The translations under genes were made by a program, and so were the position numbers. Of a DNA stretch of 14,657 bases, positions 1 to 6,321 are shown piece by piece. The stretch spans positions 8,808 through 23,464 of the forward strand of contig DHGC01000083.1 in the NCBI GenBank assembly GCA_002402585.1, read 5' to 3'. Under the pieces are notes generated by a model, which saw only the letters and a program-made list of their open reading frames with translations, was not told the origin of the DNA and did no database searches. Each line of letters starts with the position of its first letter. Positions within the stretch are counted from its first letter, which is position 1. The stretch is from Erysipelotrichaceae bacterium UBA4808. Lineage in GTDB: Bacteria > Bacillota_I > Bacilli_A > Erysipelotrichales > Erysipelotrichaceae.

Positions 1-180
1 GACAATAAGCTCTTGTTTGAATATACGATCCTGCAATGGGATTCCAAAGCTTTGAAGTTGGAAGAATTCAGTGTCGATTTTAGACGTGATGAACATGTTG
101 AGGATGCGATAACTGAATATGAACAGCACTTTATGGATCTTGGACAAGTGATTTATCGTGCGGTATGGAGGAAAGTGTGA
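1..180 (+). CDS. trmB: tRNA (guanine-N7-)-methyltransferase TrmB, C-terminal fragment
   Basis: This is the last 59 codons of a gene whose start lies left of the window, read in frame 1 and ending at the TGA at 178-180. The tail contains T-E-Y-E-Q-H-F and then G-Q-V-I-Y-R, which matches the conserved C-terminal signature of TrmB (T-E-Y-E-x-x-F...G-x-P-I-Y-R). TrmB uses S-adenosylmethionine to make m7G46 in the variable loop of tRNAs. The SAM-binding domain is outside the window, so the call rests on the tail plus position: in Bacillus trmB (ytmQ) also lies just upstream of an M42 peptidase gene. The next gene starts on the last base of this stop codon, so the two are probably translationally coupled. 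Confidence 0.8.
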   Translation, partial: DNKLLFEYTILQWDSKALKLEEFSVDFRRDEHVEDAITEYEQHFMDLGQVIYRAVWRKV

Positions 181-1262
181 TGTTAAGTGAATTAAGCTTG
201 AAACGACTCAAGCATTTGACAGAGAAAATGGCGATCAGTGGTGATGAAGTTGAGGTTCGTCGTTATTTGGAAGAAAGCTATAAGATGTATGGTGGCGAAT
301 TGGTTGCGGATAATCTGGGATCGATCGCGCTTGTAAAGAAGAGTAAGAATCCGAATGCAAAAACAGTTCTTCTATTAGGCCATATGGATGAAGTCGGTTT
401 TGTCGTGAAATCCATCAATGAAAAGGGTAATCTCTCTTTAGCGACCATTGGTGGTTGGTGGTCACAGACCTTGTTGGGTCAACGTGTCTTGGTCAAAGCA
501 AACGATGGTAAGAAATATAAGGGTACGATTGGAAGCATTCCTCCGCATCTTTTAACGGAAGCGGATCGTGCCAAACCCATGGAAATCAAGAACATGTTGG
601 TGGATATCGGGTGTAGCAGTAAGGAAGAAGTGCTTGCCTTGGGCATCAATACGGGGTCTGCAGTTATTTTGGATGGTAGTTTTGAGGTTTTGAATGAGAA
701 ACGTTTATTGGCAAAAGCATTTGATAATCGCTATGGGTGTGCCATGGGCTTGGAGGCTTTAGAAGCCTTTAAGGATGTGGACTTGGATGTCAATCTAGTT
801 GTTGGGGCGAGTGTTCAGGAAGAAGTGGGCTTACACGGTGCGCAAACCTTGAGTTATACGGTTAAGCCAGATGTCGCAATCATTTTCGACTGTTCTCCCG
901 CAAATGATGCGAGTGGCGACAACGAAGCTTTTGGTCAATTGGGCAAAGGTCCTTTGGTGCGTTTCATTGATGCGAATTATCTACCCAACCGTGGTTTCTT
1001 AGACTTGTATGTGGATACTATGGAAAAGCATAAACTACCTTATCAATACTACCAATCCTTGGGAGGTACCGATGCGGGAGCTGTACATAAGCAGTTCAGC
1101 GGAATTCCAACCTTGACCATGTGCATCTGTGCACGCAATATTCATACGAACAGTTCGATTATCGATCAAGATGATTATCAGAATGCGAAGACGGCAATGA
1201 TCAAGGTCATTGAACAGTTGAATGCAGAGTCGATCGATCAGATCGTGAAGGCGAATCGTTAG
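180..1262 (+). CDS. M42 family metallopeptidase (glutamyl aminopeptidase / TET-like)
   Basis: A 360-residue zinc- or cobalt-dependent aminopeptidase, expected in the cytoplasm as a large oligomer that trims short peptides. Family metal and catalytic residues are all visible: H68 and D70 in L-G-H-M-D-E, bridging D182 in F-D-N-R, the general base E214 and metal ligand E215 in Q-E-E-V-G, D237 in D-C-S-P-A, and H322 in N-I-H-T-N. The substrate-side G-G-T-D-A-G segment is at 295-300. I chose ATG 180 because GGAGGAAAG at 167-175 lies just upstream at good spacing; an in-frame ATG at 165 would overlap that ribosome binding site. The start overlaps the trmB stop by one base. In B. subtilis the matching neighbour is ytoP. 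Specificity (Glu/Asp or broader) cannot be read from the sequence, and some relatives are annotated as endoglucanase M. Confidence 0.93.
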   Translation: MLSELSLKRLKHLTEKMAISGDEVEVRRYLEESYKMYGGELVADNLGSIALVKKSKNPNAKTVLLLGHMDEVGFVVKSINEKGNLSLATIGGWWSQTLLGQRVLVKANDGKKYKGTIGSIPPHLLTEADRAKPMEIKNMLVDIGCSSKEEVLALGINTGSAVILDGSFEVLNEKRLLAKAFDNRYGCAMGLEALEAFKDVDLDVNLVVGASVQEEVGLHGAQTLSYTVKPDVAIIFDCSPANDASGDNEAFGQLGKGPLVRFIDANYLPNRGFLDLYVDTMEKHKLPYQYYQSLGGTDAGAVHKQFSGIPTLTMCICARNIHTNSSIIDQDDYQNAKTAMIKVIEQLNAESIDQIVKANR

Positions 1263-1264
1263 AC

Positions 1265-1990
1265 ATGCGTAAATTTTGGCTCGTTATATTGGTGTTTTTC
1301 ATGAGTGCTTGTTCAAGTACTTTTGAGCTACGCGATTATGATCAAGCCATTGAAGATGCTTTGAAACAAGAGACAAGCACCTATCTCACCATGAATCGTG
1401 ATTTATTCAGTTATTATCTACCGGTTTCAATTGGTCGTAAGTTGGCCACACCCAATTCGGTGACTTTGAATAGTCACAATCAATCCATTTTGATGAGTTT
1501 GGATGTTGTGAACATTTTGAATCAAGCTTACTATAAAGACGAGGATTCACTGCGTGACCTTTTAAAGGATGGCGTTGCATTCTATACCCGTACGGATACC
1601 TTTTTAAGCAATCAAAGCATTCCGATTGATTTCAGAGTCAGTGCAGCCAAAATATCGGATCACTTGGTCTTGTTGATCTTACAGACGGAACATTTTGTCT
1701 TTACTTCAATCCACCCTGAGGCAATCTCACCGGATATCCTATATGATATGCTTAGAGTTGCACGGAGTGCCCGCATCGCTAAAGATGTGGTTTTGAATAC
1801 CTATTCCAAACGTGAGATCATCGATTTCAAGGTTCAGAATTTGAATATGTTTGCACAGGTCGCACCAGAATCGGGTACAGTCATGGATATGATCAAAGAG
1901 TTGGATGAATTGGAATTTAGTGATGGTGGTTTAGAAGAGGATGAAAATGATCCCGATGCACTTGTTGACGAAGTGATCATCGAGGAATAA
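1265..1990 (+). CDS. Putative lipoprotein of unknown function
   Basis: A 241-residue protein starting two bases after the M42 gene. The N-terminus has a short basic n-region (M-R-K), a hydrophobic core and a lipobox M-S-A-C, with the lipidated Cys at residue 16, so it should be anchored to the outer face of the membrane. The rest has alternating hydrophobic segments that look like a folded globular domain (residues about 30-200) and a strongly acidic tail rich in Glu and Asp. I recognise no family or catalytic motif. Close packing with the M42 gene and with the acidic protein 11 bases downstream suggests co-transcription toward murC, so a role in the cell envelope is a reasonable guess but no more. 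The ribosome binding site is weak (AAGG near 1249), consistent with translational coupling to the upstream gene. Confidence 0.8.
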   Translation: MRKFWLVILVFFMSACSSTFELRDYDQAIEDALKQETSTYLTMNRDLFSYYLPVSIGRKLATPNSVTLNSHNQSILMSLDVVNILNQAYYKDEDSLRDLLKDGVAFYTRTDTFLSNQSIPIDFRVSAAKISDHLVLLILQTEHFVFTSIHPEAISPDILYDMLRVARSARIAKDVVLNTYSKREIIDFKVQNLNMFAQVAPESGTVMDMIKELDELEFSDGGLEEDENDPDALVDEVIIEE

Positions 1991-2001
1991 GGAGTAGTGT
2001 C

Positions 2002-2688
2002 ATGTTAAAAAAACTAGCGTCTTTATTGTTTGAAGAGGAAGAAGAAGTCATTGAGGAGGAGTTGGATCAAAAACCGGTTCCTAAAAAAGTGGCTAAACCT
2101 TTAGTCAAAGAAAAAGTCAAAGATGTCGAACCATCGGTGATTGCGACGATGAATCCTGTGAAGGAAGAAATCAAAAAGGAAGAATCTCCTCGTGTTGAAG
2201 AAGTAATCGAAGATACGAAGGTGGAACAATTGCTTCAAACCAAAAAATCCGATTTTGGGATCGAGGCATCACGACCTGTAAGACCCCTCGTTGAAGAGCG
2301 ACCTAAGAAAACTGAGAAGGCGATCTATGAGTTTCGACCTGTGATCAGTCCGATTTTTGGTGTGGAAGAAAGTCGTCGTACGCCGATTCAAAAACCCATC
2401 GTTGAAGTCAATAAACATGTGAAACGGAGTCGTATCAATACAGTGATCAGTCCGATTTATGGGGATTTGGAAAAGGCGAAGGAAGAGCCAAAGGCTAAGC
2501 CGAAACGTTTTGTCCCACATGATCCGATTGAAAGCATGGATTTGCCTAAGATAAAGGCTGAGAACTACAGTTTGGATGATTTATTAAATCCAATCAAAGC
2601 AGAAGCAGAAACACTTTTTGTTGAAGAAACGACAACGGAGCTTGAAGAAGGTCTACATCAAATATCCTTGTTTGATGATGTGAAATAG
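2002..2688 (+). CDS. Acidic, low-complexity protein with duplicated V-I-S-P-I-(F/Y)-G motif; SftA-linker-like
   Basis: A 228-residue protein with no obvious globular domain. It opens with a short amphipathic, basic-hydrophobic segment (M-L-K-K-L-A-S-L-L-F), followed at once by a run of Glu, then a long Lys/Glu/Pro-rich stretch that looks disordered. Two copies of V-I-S-P-I-(F/Y)-G lie at residues 114-120 and 148-154, and a D-L-P-x-I...L-D-D-L-L segment follows at about 180-196. Such an N-terminal helix plus acidic run resembles the membrane-targeting start of SepF and of the septal DNA translocase SftA. As I remember, SftA linkers of staphylococci and bacilli carry a similar P-S-x-(I/V)-(F/Y)-G peptide, and sftA lies directly before murC in B. 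subtilis. The FtsK-type motor is absent here. Function unknown; a septum-linked adaptor is inference. The ribosome binding site is AAGGAG at 1988-1993. Confidence 0.8.
   Translation: MLKKLASLLFEEEEEVIEEELDQKPVPKKVAKPLVKEKVKDVEPSVIATMNPVKEEIKKEESPRVEEVIEDTKVEQLLQTKKSDFGIEASRPVRPLVEERPKKTEKAIYEFRPVISPIFGVEESRRTPIQKPIVEVNKHVKRSRINTVISPIYGDLEKAKEEPKAKPKRFVPHDPIESMDLPKIKAENYSLDDLLNPIKAEAETLFVEETTTELEEGLHQISLFDDVK
2341..2463 (+). repeat. Two short direct repeats encoding V-I-S-P-I-(F/Y)-G
   Basis: GTGATCAGTCCGATTT occurs at 2341-2356 and again at 2443-2458, 102 bases apart and in the same reading frame. The bases following each copy differ by one substitution (TTGG versus ATGG), giving Phe or Tyr. 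Flanking sequence is not clearly repeated, so the peptide looks selected rather than left over from a recent large duplication. Confidence 0.8.
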
Positions 2689-2697
2689 AGGTACATT

Positions 2698-4002
2698 ATG
2701 ATTTTTATGTTAGGTATCAAAGGTGCAGGGATGGCTGCTTTGGCATGCATGCTGCATGAAAAAGGTGAGCATGTTGAAGGATCAGATCTAGCCAAACATT
2801 TCTTCACAGAAGCACGTCTTCATGAACTTGGCATTCCTGTCCATCCTTTTGGGACATTTCCGCCGGATGGGGCAACCATCATCATGGGGAATGCCTTTAA
2901 AGATGATTTTGATGATATTGTAGAACTCAGAAAACGAGGAACCTATACATTTTATCGTTACCATGAATATTTGGGTGCTTTACTGAATGACTATGTCGGA
3001 GTTGCGATTACGGGTTCTCATGGGAAGACGACGACCACCAAGATGGTCACGAGCATGCTACAAGCCTACAAGCCAACAGCTTATTTGATTGGGGATGGTC
3101 ATGGTCATCTCGCTTCGGATTCCCATTACATGGCGATTGAGGCGGATGAATATCGTCGTTTCTTTTTAGCGTATCATCCGAAATATGCTGTCATCACCAA
3201 TGTGGATTACGATCACGTGGATTACTATAAAGATGCCTTGGATTATGCATCGGCTTATGAGCAATTCGCACCTAATGTTACAGGAGCACTCTTTGTTTAT
3301 GGAGATGATCCTGAGATTCGTAAACTTAACTTGAGCGGTACGGTCTATACCTATGGCTTGGAGCCAAACAATGATTTGGTTGCGATCATCGATTATGAAA
3401 ATGCGCATGAGACGCGCTTTCATTTGAATTTCAAAGGGAATGATTTGGGGTCAGTTCGTGTGCCTTTTTCGGGCAGACATCTGATTTGGAATGCTTTAGG
3501 TTGTATCGGTATTGGACTCTTGGAAAGTATACCGCTATCGGTTATTGAAGAAGGACTCGGTTCGTTTGAGAATGCGGCTCGTCGTTTTAAAGTTGAAGTC
3601 AATGGACCCAATATTTACATTGATGACTATGCTCATCATCCTACCGAAGTCAGTGTCACGATTGATGCGGCGCGATTACGCTATCCCAATCATAAACTGA
3701 TTGCCATCTTCAAACCCCATCGAGTATCACGTTTGTATCACTTTGCGGATGCTTTCGCACAAGCTTTGGATAAGGCGGATGAGGTTTATTTGTGTGGTTT
3801 TACGGCGATCGATGATCAAGAAATAGGCTATGACATCACCATCGATTATTTGAAGGATCGTTCAAAGAAAGCACAGGTAATAACTGAAGATGAAGTAGGT
3901 GCGCGTTTATTGGAAAAGCAGGGGCCTGCAGTCTATTTATTCATGAGTTCAAAGGATATTTATGGTCTTGCAAATCTTTTGAAGCGCTATCAAAAGGATT
4001 GA
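2698..4002 (+). CDS. murC: UDP-N-acetylmuramate--L-alanine ligase MurC
   Basis: A 434-residue cytoplasmic ligase that adds L-Ala to UDP-MurNAc using ATP, the first amino-acid step of peptidoglycan precursor synthesis. The N-terminal UDP-binding domain starts with G-I-K-G-A-G-M (6-12). The central ATPase has the Mur ligase P-loop G-S-H-G-K-T-T-T (106-113), E-A-D-E-Y (148-152) and N-V-D-Y-D-H-V-D (168-175). The C-terminal domain has D-Y-A-H-H-P-T-E-V (310-318) and F-K-P-H-R (338-342). These are the MurC versions of the motifs, not those of MurD, E or F. ATG 2698 has GAGG at 2688-2691; ATG 2707 is also possible. The length is normal for the family. It is the last gene of the packed run begun by trmB, and a new promoter overlaps its stop codon. 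Confidence 0.97.
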   Translation: MIFMLGIKGAGMAALACMLHEKGEHVEGSDLAKHFFTEARLHELGIPVHPFGTFPPDGATIIMGNAFKDDFDDIVELRKRGTYTFYRYHEYLGALLNDYVGVAITGSHGKTTTTKMVTSMLQAYKPTAYLIGDGHGHLASDSHYMAIEADEYRRFFLAYHPKYAVITNVDYDHVDYYKDALDYASAYEQFAPNVTGALFVYGDDPEIRKLNLSGTVYTYGLEPNNDLVAIIDYENAHETRFHLNFKGNDLGSVRVPFSGRHLIWNALGCIGIGLLESIPLSVIEEGLGSFENAARRFKVEVNGPNIYIDDYAHHPTEVSVTIDAARLRYPNHKLIAIFKPHRVSRLYHFADAFAQALDKADEVYLCGFTAIDDQEIGYDITIDYLKDRSKKAQVITEDEVGARLLEKQGPAVYLFMSSKDIYGLANLLKRYQKD

Positions 4003-4026
4003 AAATATTTTCATAATTGTTATAAT
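3999..4026 (+). promoter_or_regulatory. Sigma-A-type promoter for the ytxG-like / ytxH-like / ccpA run
   Basis: TTGAAA at 3999-4004 and a perfect TATAAT at 4021-4026 are separated by 16 bases. The -35 box overlaps the murC stop codon (TGA 4000-4002). The predicted start of transcription is near 4033, only about 14 bases before the ATG at 4047, and the ribosome binding site AGAGGTGAG (4035-4043) follows at once. Confidence 0.75.
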
Positions 4027-4046
4027 AGGTTCAAAGAGGTGAGCCT

Positions 4047-4430
4047 ATGGATGCATTCTTTAATAGTCTTAGTGAAATATCAGTCATCTTCTTACCTATT
4101 TTAGGTGCGATGGTGCTGATCTTTTTATTGTTTCTATTTTATCGTCTATATTTCATGATGAAGAAGGTTGATTTGCTCTTGGATCACGTGGATCGAACGA
4201 TGAATGTTGTGGATCAAGAATTGAACGAACTAAAGACCTCAATCGAAGTTTTGTCTGGGGTTGCTAAAGGTGTCATGTATGTTCAAAGCTTTACCAAACA
4301 TTCCCTCATGACGGCGACCGTCTATTTGGTGGAGCATTTCGAGGGCATCAAGCAATGGTTTCAGGATATTTTTGATAAAAAGAGTGAACCCGATGTACAA
4401 ACAGAAGCGGATGAAGAAAAAGCCGCATAG
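4047..4430 (+). CDS. YtxG-like (DUF948-type) membrane-anchored protein
   Basis: A 127-residue protein with one N-terminal membrane segment (about residues 11-35) followed by a helical, probably coiled-coil region (V-D-L-L-L-D-H-V-D-R-T-M...D-Q-E-L-N-E-L) and a charged C-terminal tail. This layout and the heptad-like region match the DUF948/YtxG family. The location, directly after murC and before a ytxH-like gene and ccpA, is the same as ytxG in B. subtilis. The N-terminal anchor most likely leaves the coiled coil in the cytoplasm. YtxG-type proteins are linked to general stress and envelope functions in bacilli, but no biochemical activity is known to me. ATG 4047 is supported by AGAGGTGAG just upstream. 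Family call moderately sure, function open. Confidence 0.75.
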   Translation: MDAFFNSLSEISVIFLPILGAMVLIFLLFLFYRLYFMMKKVDLLLDHVDRTMNVVDQELNELKTSIEVLSGVAKGVMYVQSFTKHSLMTATVYLVEHFEGIKQWFQDIFDKKSEPDVQTEADEEKAA

Positions 4431-4442
4431 AAAGGACCCGAT

Positions 4443-5093
4443 ATGGAAGACACAAACAAAAAACTTGAAGATTTCGTAGAAGAGAAAAAAGAAGTGGTTG
4501 AAGCAAAAGTCGAAGAAGTTAAAGAAGTCTTGGAGAATCCTGAAGGTCTCAATGAAGTCAGAGCAGACGTGGAAGCGAAGCTGGATGATGTAGAAGAGAA
4601 GTTTGAACATGTGAAAGAAGATGTCTTAGAAAATGAAAAAGTTCAAAAAGTTGTAGAATCCATAAAGGATGGCGCGAAGGTTGTTGGTGATAAGGCAACT
4701 GAGTTCCTGGATAAGATCGATGCCCAAGAAAAATTCGAAAAAGCTAAAGAAGTGACGCTTGAAGCGGGTCAAAAAGTGGCTAAGAAGTTTGATAAATTGC
4801 GCAACGATGAAGAATTGAAAGCAAAGTTCAAAGATACGACGGAGGATATCGTTGAGGGTAGTAAGAAAGTCATCGAAGACATCAAGGAAAATGAAACCGT
4901 TCAGAAGGTTGTGGGATCGGTTAAAGATGGTGCTCGCTCTGTAAGTGAGAAGACTGTGGAGTTCTTCGAAAAACCTGAAGTTCAAGAGAAGATAGAAGTA
5001 GCAAAAGAAAAAACCTTATCGATTGCCGAAAAGGGCATGTCGAAGTTAAAAGATTGGTTAAAGCCAAAAGGCAAGGATGATCAAGGCGAATGA
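4443..5093 (+). CDS. Lys/Glu-rich coiled-coil protein at the ytxH position, internally duplicated
   Basis: A 216-residue, highly charged, almost wholly helical protein made of Lys/Glu-rich amphipathic 11-residue-like units, reminiscent of LEA-type or apolipoprotein-like helices. Residues 63-118 and 149-204 are copies of each other, about half identical, each beginning E-N-E-x-V-Q-K-V-V and containing K-D-G-A and Q-E-K. It occupies the position of ytxH in B. subtilis (after ytxG, before ccpA). The glycine-rich N-terminal membrane segment usual for YtxH is missing, so membrane attachment, if any, would be through amphipathic helices. AAAGGA at 4431-4436 is the ribosome binding site for ATG 4443. 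The gene overlaps ccpA by four bases (ATGA at 5090-5093). Function unknown; a stress-protective or envelope-associated role is inference from family position. Confidence 0.78.
   Translation: MEDTNKKLEDFVEEKKEVVEAKVEEVKEVLENPEGLNEVRADVEAKLDDVEEKFEHVKEDVLENEKVQKVVESIKDGAKVVGDKATEFLDKIDAQEKFEKAKEVTLEAGQKVAKKFDKLRNDEELKAKFKDTTEDIVEGSKKVIEDIKENETVQKVVGSVKDGARSVSEKTVEFFEKPEVQEKIEVAKEKTLSIAEKGMSKLKDWLKPKGKDDQGE
4629..5054 (+). repeat. Diverged intragenic duplication of about 168 bp in the ytxH-like gene
   Basis: Copy 1 spans 4629-4796 and copy 2 spans 4887-5054, in the same frame and 258 bases apart. Protein copies align without gaps, with conserved E-N-E-x-V-Q-K-V-V, K-D-G-A, E-F, Q-E-K and A-K-E-x-T-L positions. 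The DNA has diverged at many third positions, so the duplication is old. Confidence 0.75.
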
Positions 5094-6079
5094 AAAGAGT
5101 AACGATTTATGATGTGGCTAAGGAGGCGAAGGTTTCATTAGCAACGGTCTCACGTGTCATTAATGGCCTTGAGATCGTCCGTGAAGATACGCGTTTACGT
5201 GTCAACGAAGCGATTGAAAAATTAGGGTATAAACCGAATGCGATTGCACAAGGTTTGGCTTTACAGAAGACAACGACGATTGCCTTGGTCGTACCGGAAG
5301 CGAGTTTCTCGTATACGGGTCAGATCATCAATGGTTTATTGGATGTGGCGAAGATTTATAAGTACAATATCATGTTGCATACGGTTTCGGAGGGGATTGT
5401 GGAAATCGGTGAGATCATCGATACCATCATTAAATCCAGAGTCGATGGCGTTGTCATTTATAATGATAAACTCATTTATGACGAATTAAAGGCATTGACG
5501 AATTATCAATTCCCAATCGTCTTGATTGGCAATAAGATGTCTACCAACAATATCTGCAGTGTTTATGTGGATCTTGAAAAAGCGGTCTATGAGTTGGTAT
5601 CTGAATATCTCGATAAGGGCAAAGGCGATATCGCTATTGTTCAAGACCGTAAGAATAAGTATATGATCGAACAGTTGATCAAGGGTGCGACGACAGCCTA
5701 TGAGCGTCGTGGTTTGGTCTTTGAACAATACATTGAGATTCCACAGGAATATCGCAGTTCGTATCAATATCTCAAGGAGTATTTCAAGACACGTCGTCAT
5801 GATTTGGTCATTGCGTATCGTGATTCACAAGCCTTGGCGGTTGCGAATGCGGCTGCAGAGAATGATATCAAAGTTCCAGAAGAACTTGAGATCGTTTGTA
5901 TCATTGATTCGAAATACAACTCGATGGTTCGTCCACAACTATCATCGTTTACCTTCCCATCGTATGATTTGGGTGCGGTCTCGATGCGTGTCATGACCAA
6001 GATGTTGAAGCAGGATAATTTCGATGATCGTGAGATTGAGTTGAGCTATCTCTTCACACCACGTCAGACGACCAAGTAA
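5090..6079 (+). CDS. ccpA: Catabolite control protein A, LacI/GalR family regulator
   Basis: A 329-residue transcription factor, close to the usual CcpA length. The N-terminal helix-turn-helix and hinge (residues 4-57) read I-Y-D-V-A-K-E-A-K-V-S-x-A-T-V-S-R-V, then Y-K-P-N-A-I-A-Q-G-L-A and K-T-T-T, the pattern of CcpA rather than sugar-specific repressors. The rest is a periplasmic-binding-protein-like core. Near the C-terminus V-R-P-Q-L-S-S and Y-D-L-G-A-V-S-M-R keep Tyr292, Asp293 and Arg300, equivalent to CcpA residues that contact HPr(Ser46-P), so partner control seems intact. CcpA binds cre sites to repress or activate carbon-use genes. The start overlaps the preceding stop (ATGA), implying coupling to the ytxH-like gene. 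I saw no convincing cre site in the window's intergenic regions. As in bacilli, it follows ytxG and ytxH. Confidence 0.9.
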   Translation: MKRVTIYDVAKEAKVSLATVSRVINGLEIVREDTRLRVNEAIEKLGYKPNAIAQGLALQKTTTIALVVPEASFSYTGQIINGLLDVAKIYKYNIMLHTVSEGIVEIGEIIDTIIKSRVDGVVIYNDKLIYDELKALTNYQFPIVLIGNKMSTNNICSVYVDLEKAVYELVSEYLDKGKGDIAIVQDRKNKYMIEQLIKGATTAYERRGLVFEQYIEIPQEYRSSYQYLKEYFKTRRHDLVIAYRDSQALAVANAAAENDIKVPEELEIVCIIDSKYNSMVRPQLSSFTFPSYDLGAVSMRVMTKMLKQDNFDDREIELSYLFTPRQTTK

Positions 6080-6107
6080 TTGATTATTGAATGGTTTTTG
6101 GTATAAT
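6080..6107 (+). promoter_or_regulatory. Promoter of the tyrS T-box leader, extended -10
   Basis: TTGATT (6080-6085), 16-base spacer, TATAAT (6102-6107) preceded by T-G-G (6099-6101), an extended -10. It starts immediately after the ccpA stop codon (TAA 6077-6079). Transcription would start near 6113-6115, just before the first T-box stem. Confidence 0.78.
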
Positions 6108-6120
6108 GATTGTGCGTTGA

Positions 6121-6304
6121 AAAGGCAGAGTAGATTGGTGTTCGTTGTAGAGAGGTGATGGGGCTGAAAATCACTACGAACTAAGATTGAATACACCTTT
6201 GAGCTGCTTTATGCAAAGTAAAGCCGTCTGCCGCGTTAAGGCTTAAAGTGACGAAAGTCGACTAAGGTGGTACCGTGCTAAAGCACCCTTGGAAGGGTGC
6301 TTTT
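6121..6304 (+). ncRNA. Tyrosine T-box riboswitch controlling tyrS
   Basis: This leader senses uncharged tRNA-Tyr and decides between termination and read-through. Stem I base: AAAG and CAG (6121-6128) pair with CTGCTTT (6204-6210). The distal part has GTTC/GAAC and GTAG/CTAC helices and an apical GTGAT/ATCAC hairpin after the AGAGAGG motif. The specifier codon is TAC (6192-6194), followed by the usual TTTGAGC-like run (6198-6204), which indicates Tyr. Stem III is around 6223-6242. The T-box AAGGTGGTACCGTG lies at 6264-6277; its TGGT (6268-6271) matches an ACCA tRNA end, the discriminator expected for tRNA-Tyr. The antiterminator pairs AAGG (6264-6267) with CCTT (6287-6290) and GTGC (6275-6278) with GCAC (6283-6286), leaving the canonical 7-base bulge TGGTACC. 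Confidence 0.95.
6280..6304 (+). terminator. T-box intrinsic terminator before tyrS
   Basis: AAAGCACCC (6280-6288) pairs with GGGTGCTTT (6295-6303) around a TTGGAA loop, followed by a short T-rich tract (TTTTCTATTT). The 5' arm is shared with the antiterminator, so the two folds exclude each other. Confidence 0.92.
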
Positions 6305-6321
6305 CTATTTCAGGAGGAACT

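Noticed and set aside
4239..4610. Open frame of 123 codons on the - strand across the ytxG-like and ytxH-like genes
   Set aside because: It is Phe-rich antisense of Lys/Glu-rich coding sequence, has no ribosome binding site and lies opposite two well-supported genes.
4629..5054. Repeat structure in the ytxH-like gene as a mobile or CRISPR-like element
   Set aside because: Only two diverged in-frame copies exist, explained by a protein-level duplication.
6289..6321. Upstream extension of tyrS starting at ATG 6289
   Set aside because: The extra codons are the T-box terminator arm; AGGAGG lies correctly before ATG 6322.
6080..6321. Possible cre (CcpA) operator upstream of tyrS or elsewhere between genes
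   Set aside because: I looked for a TG-N-AA-N-CG-centred cre pattern in the intergenic stretches and found none; the leader is fully explained by the T-box.
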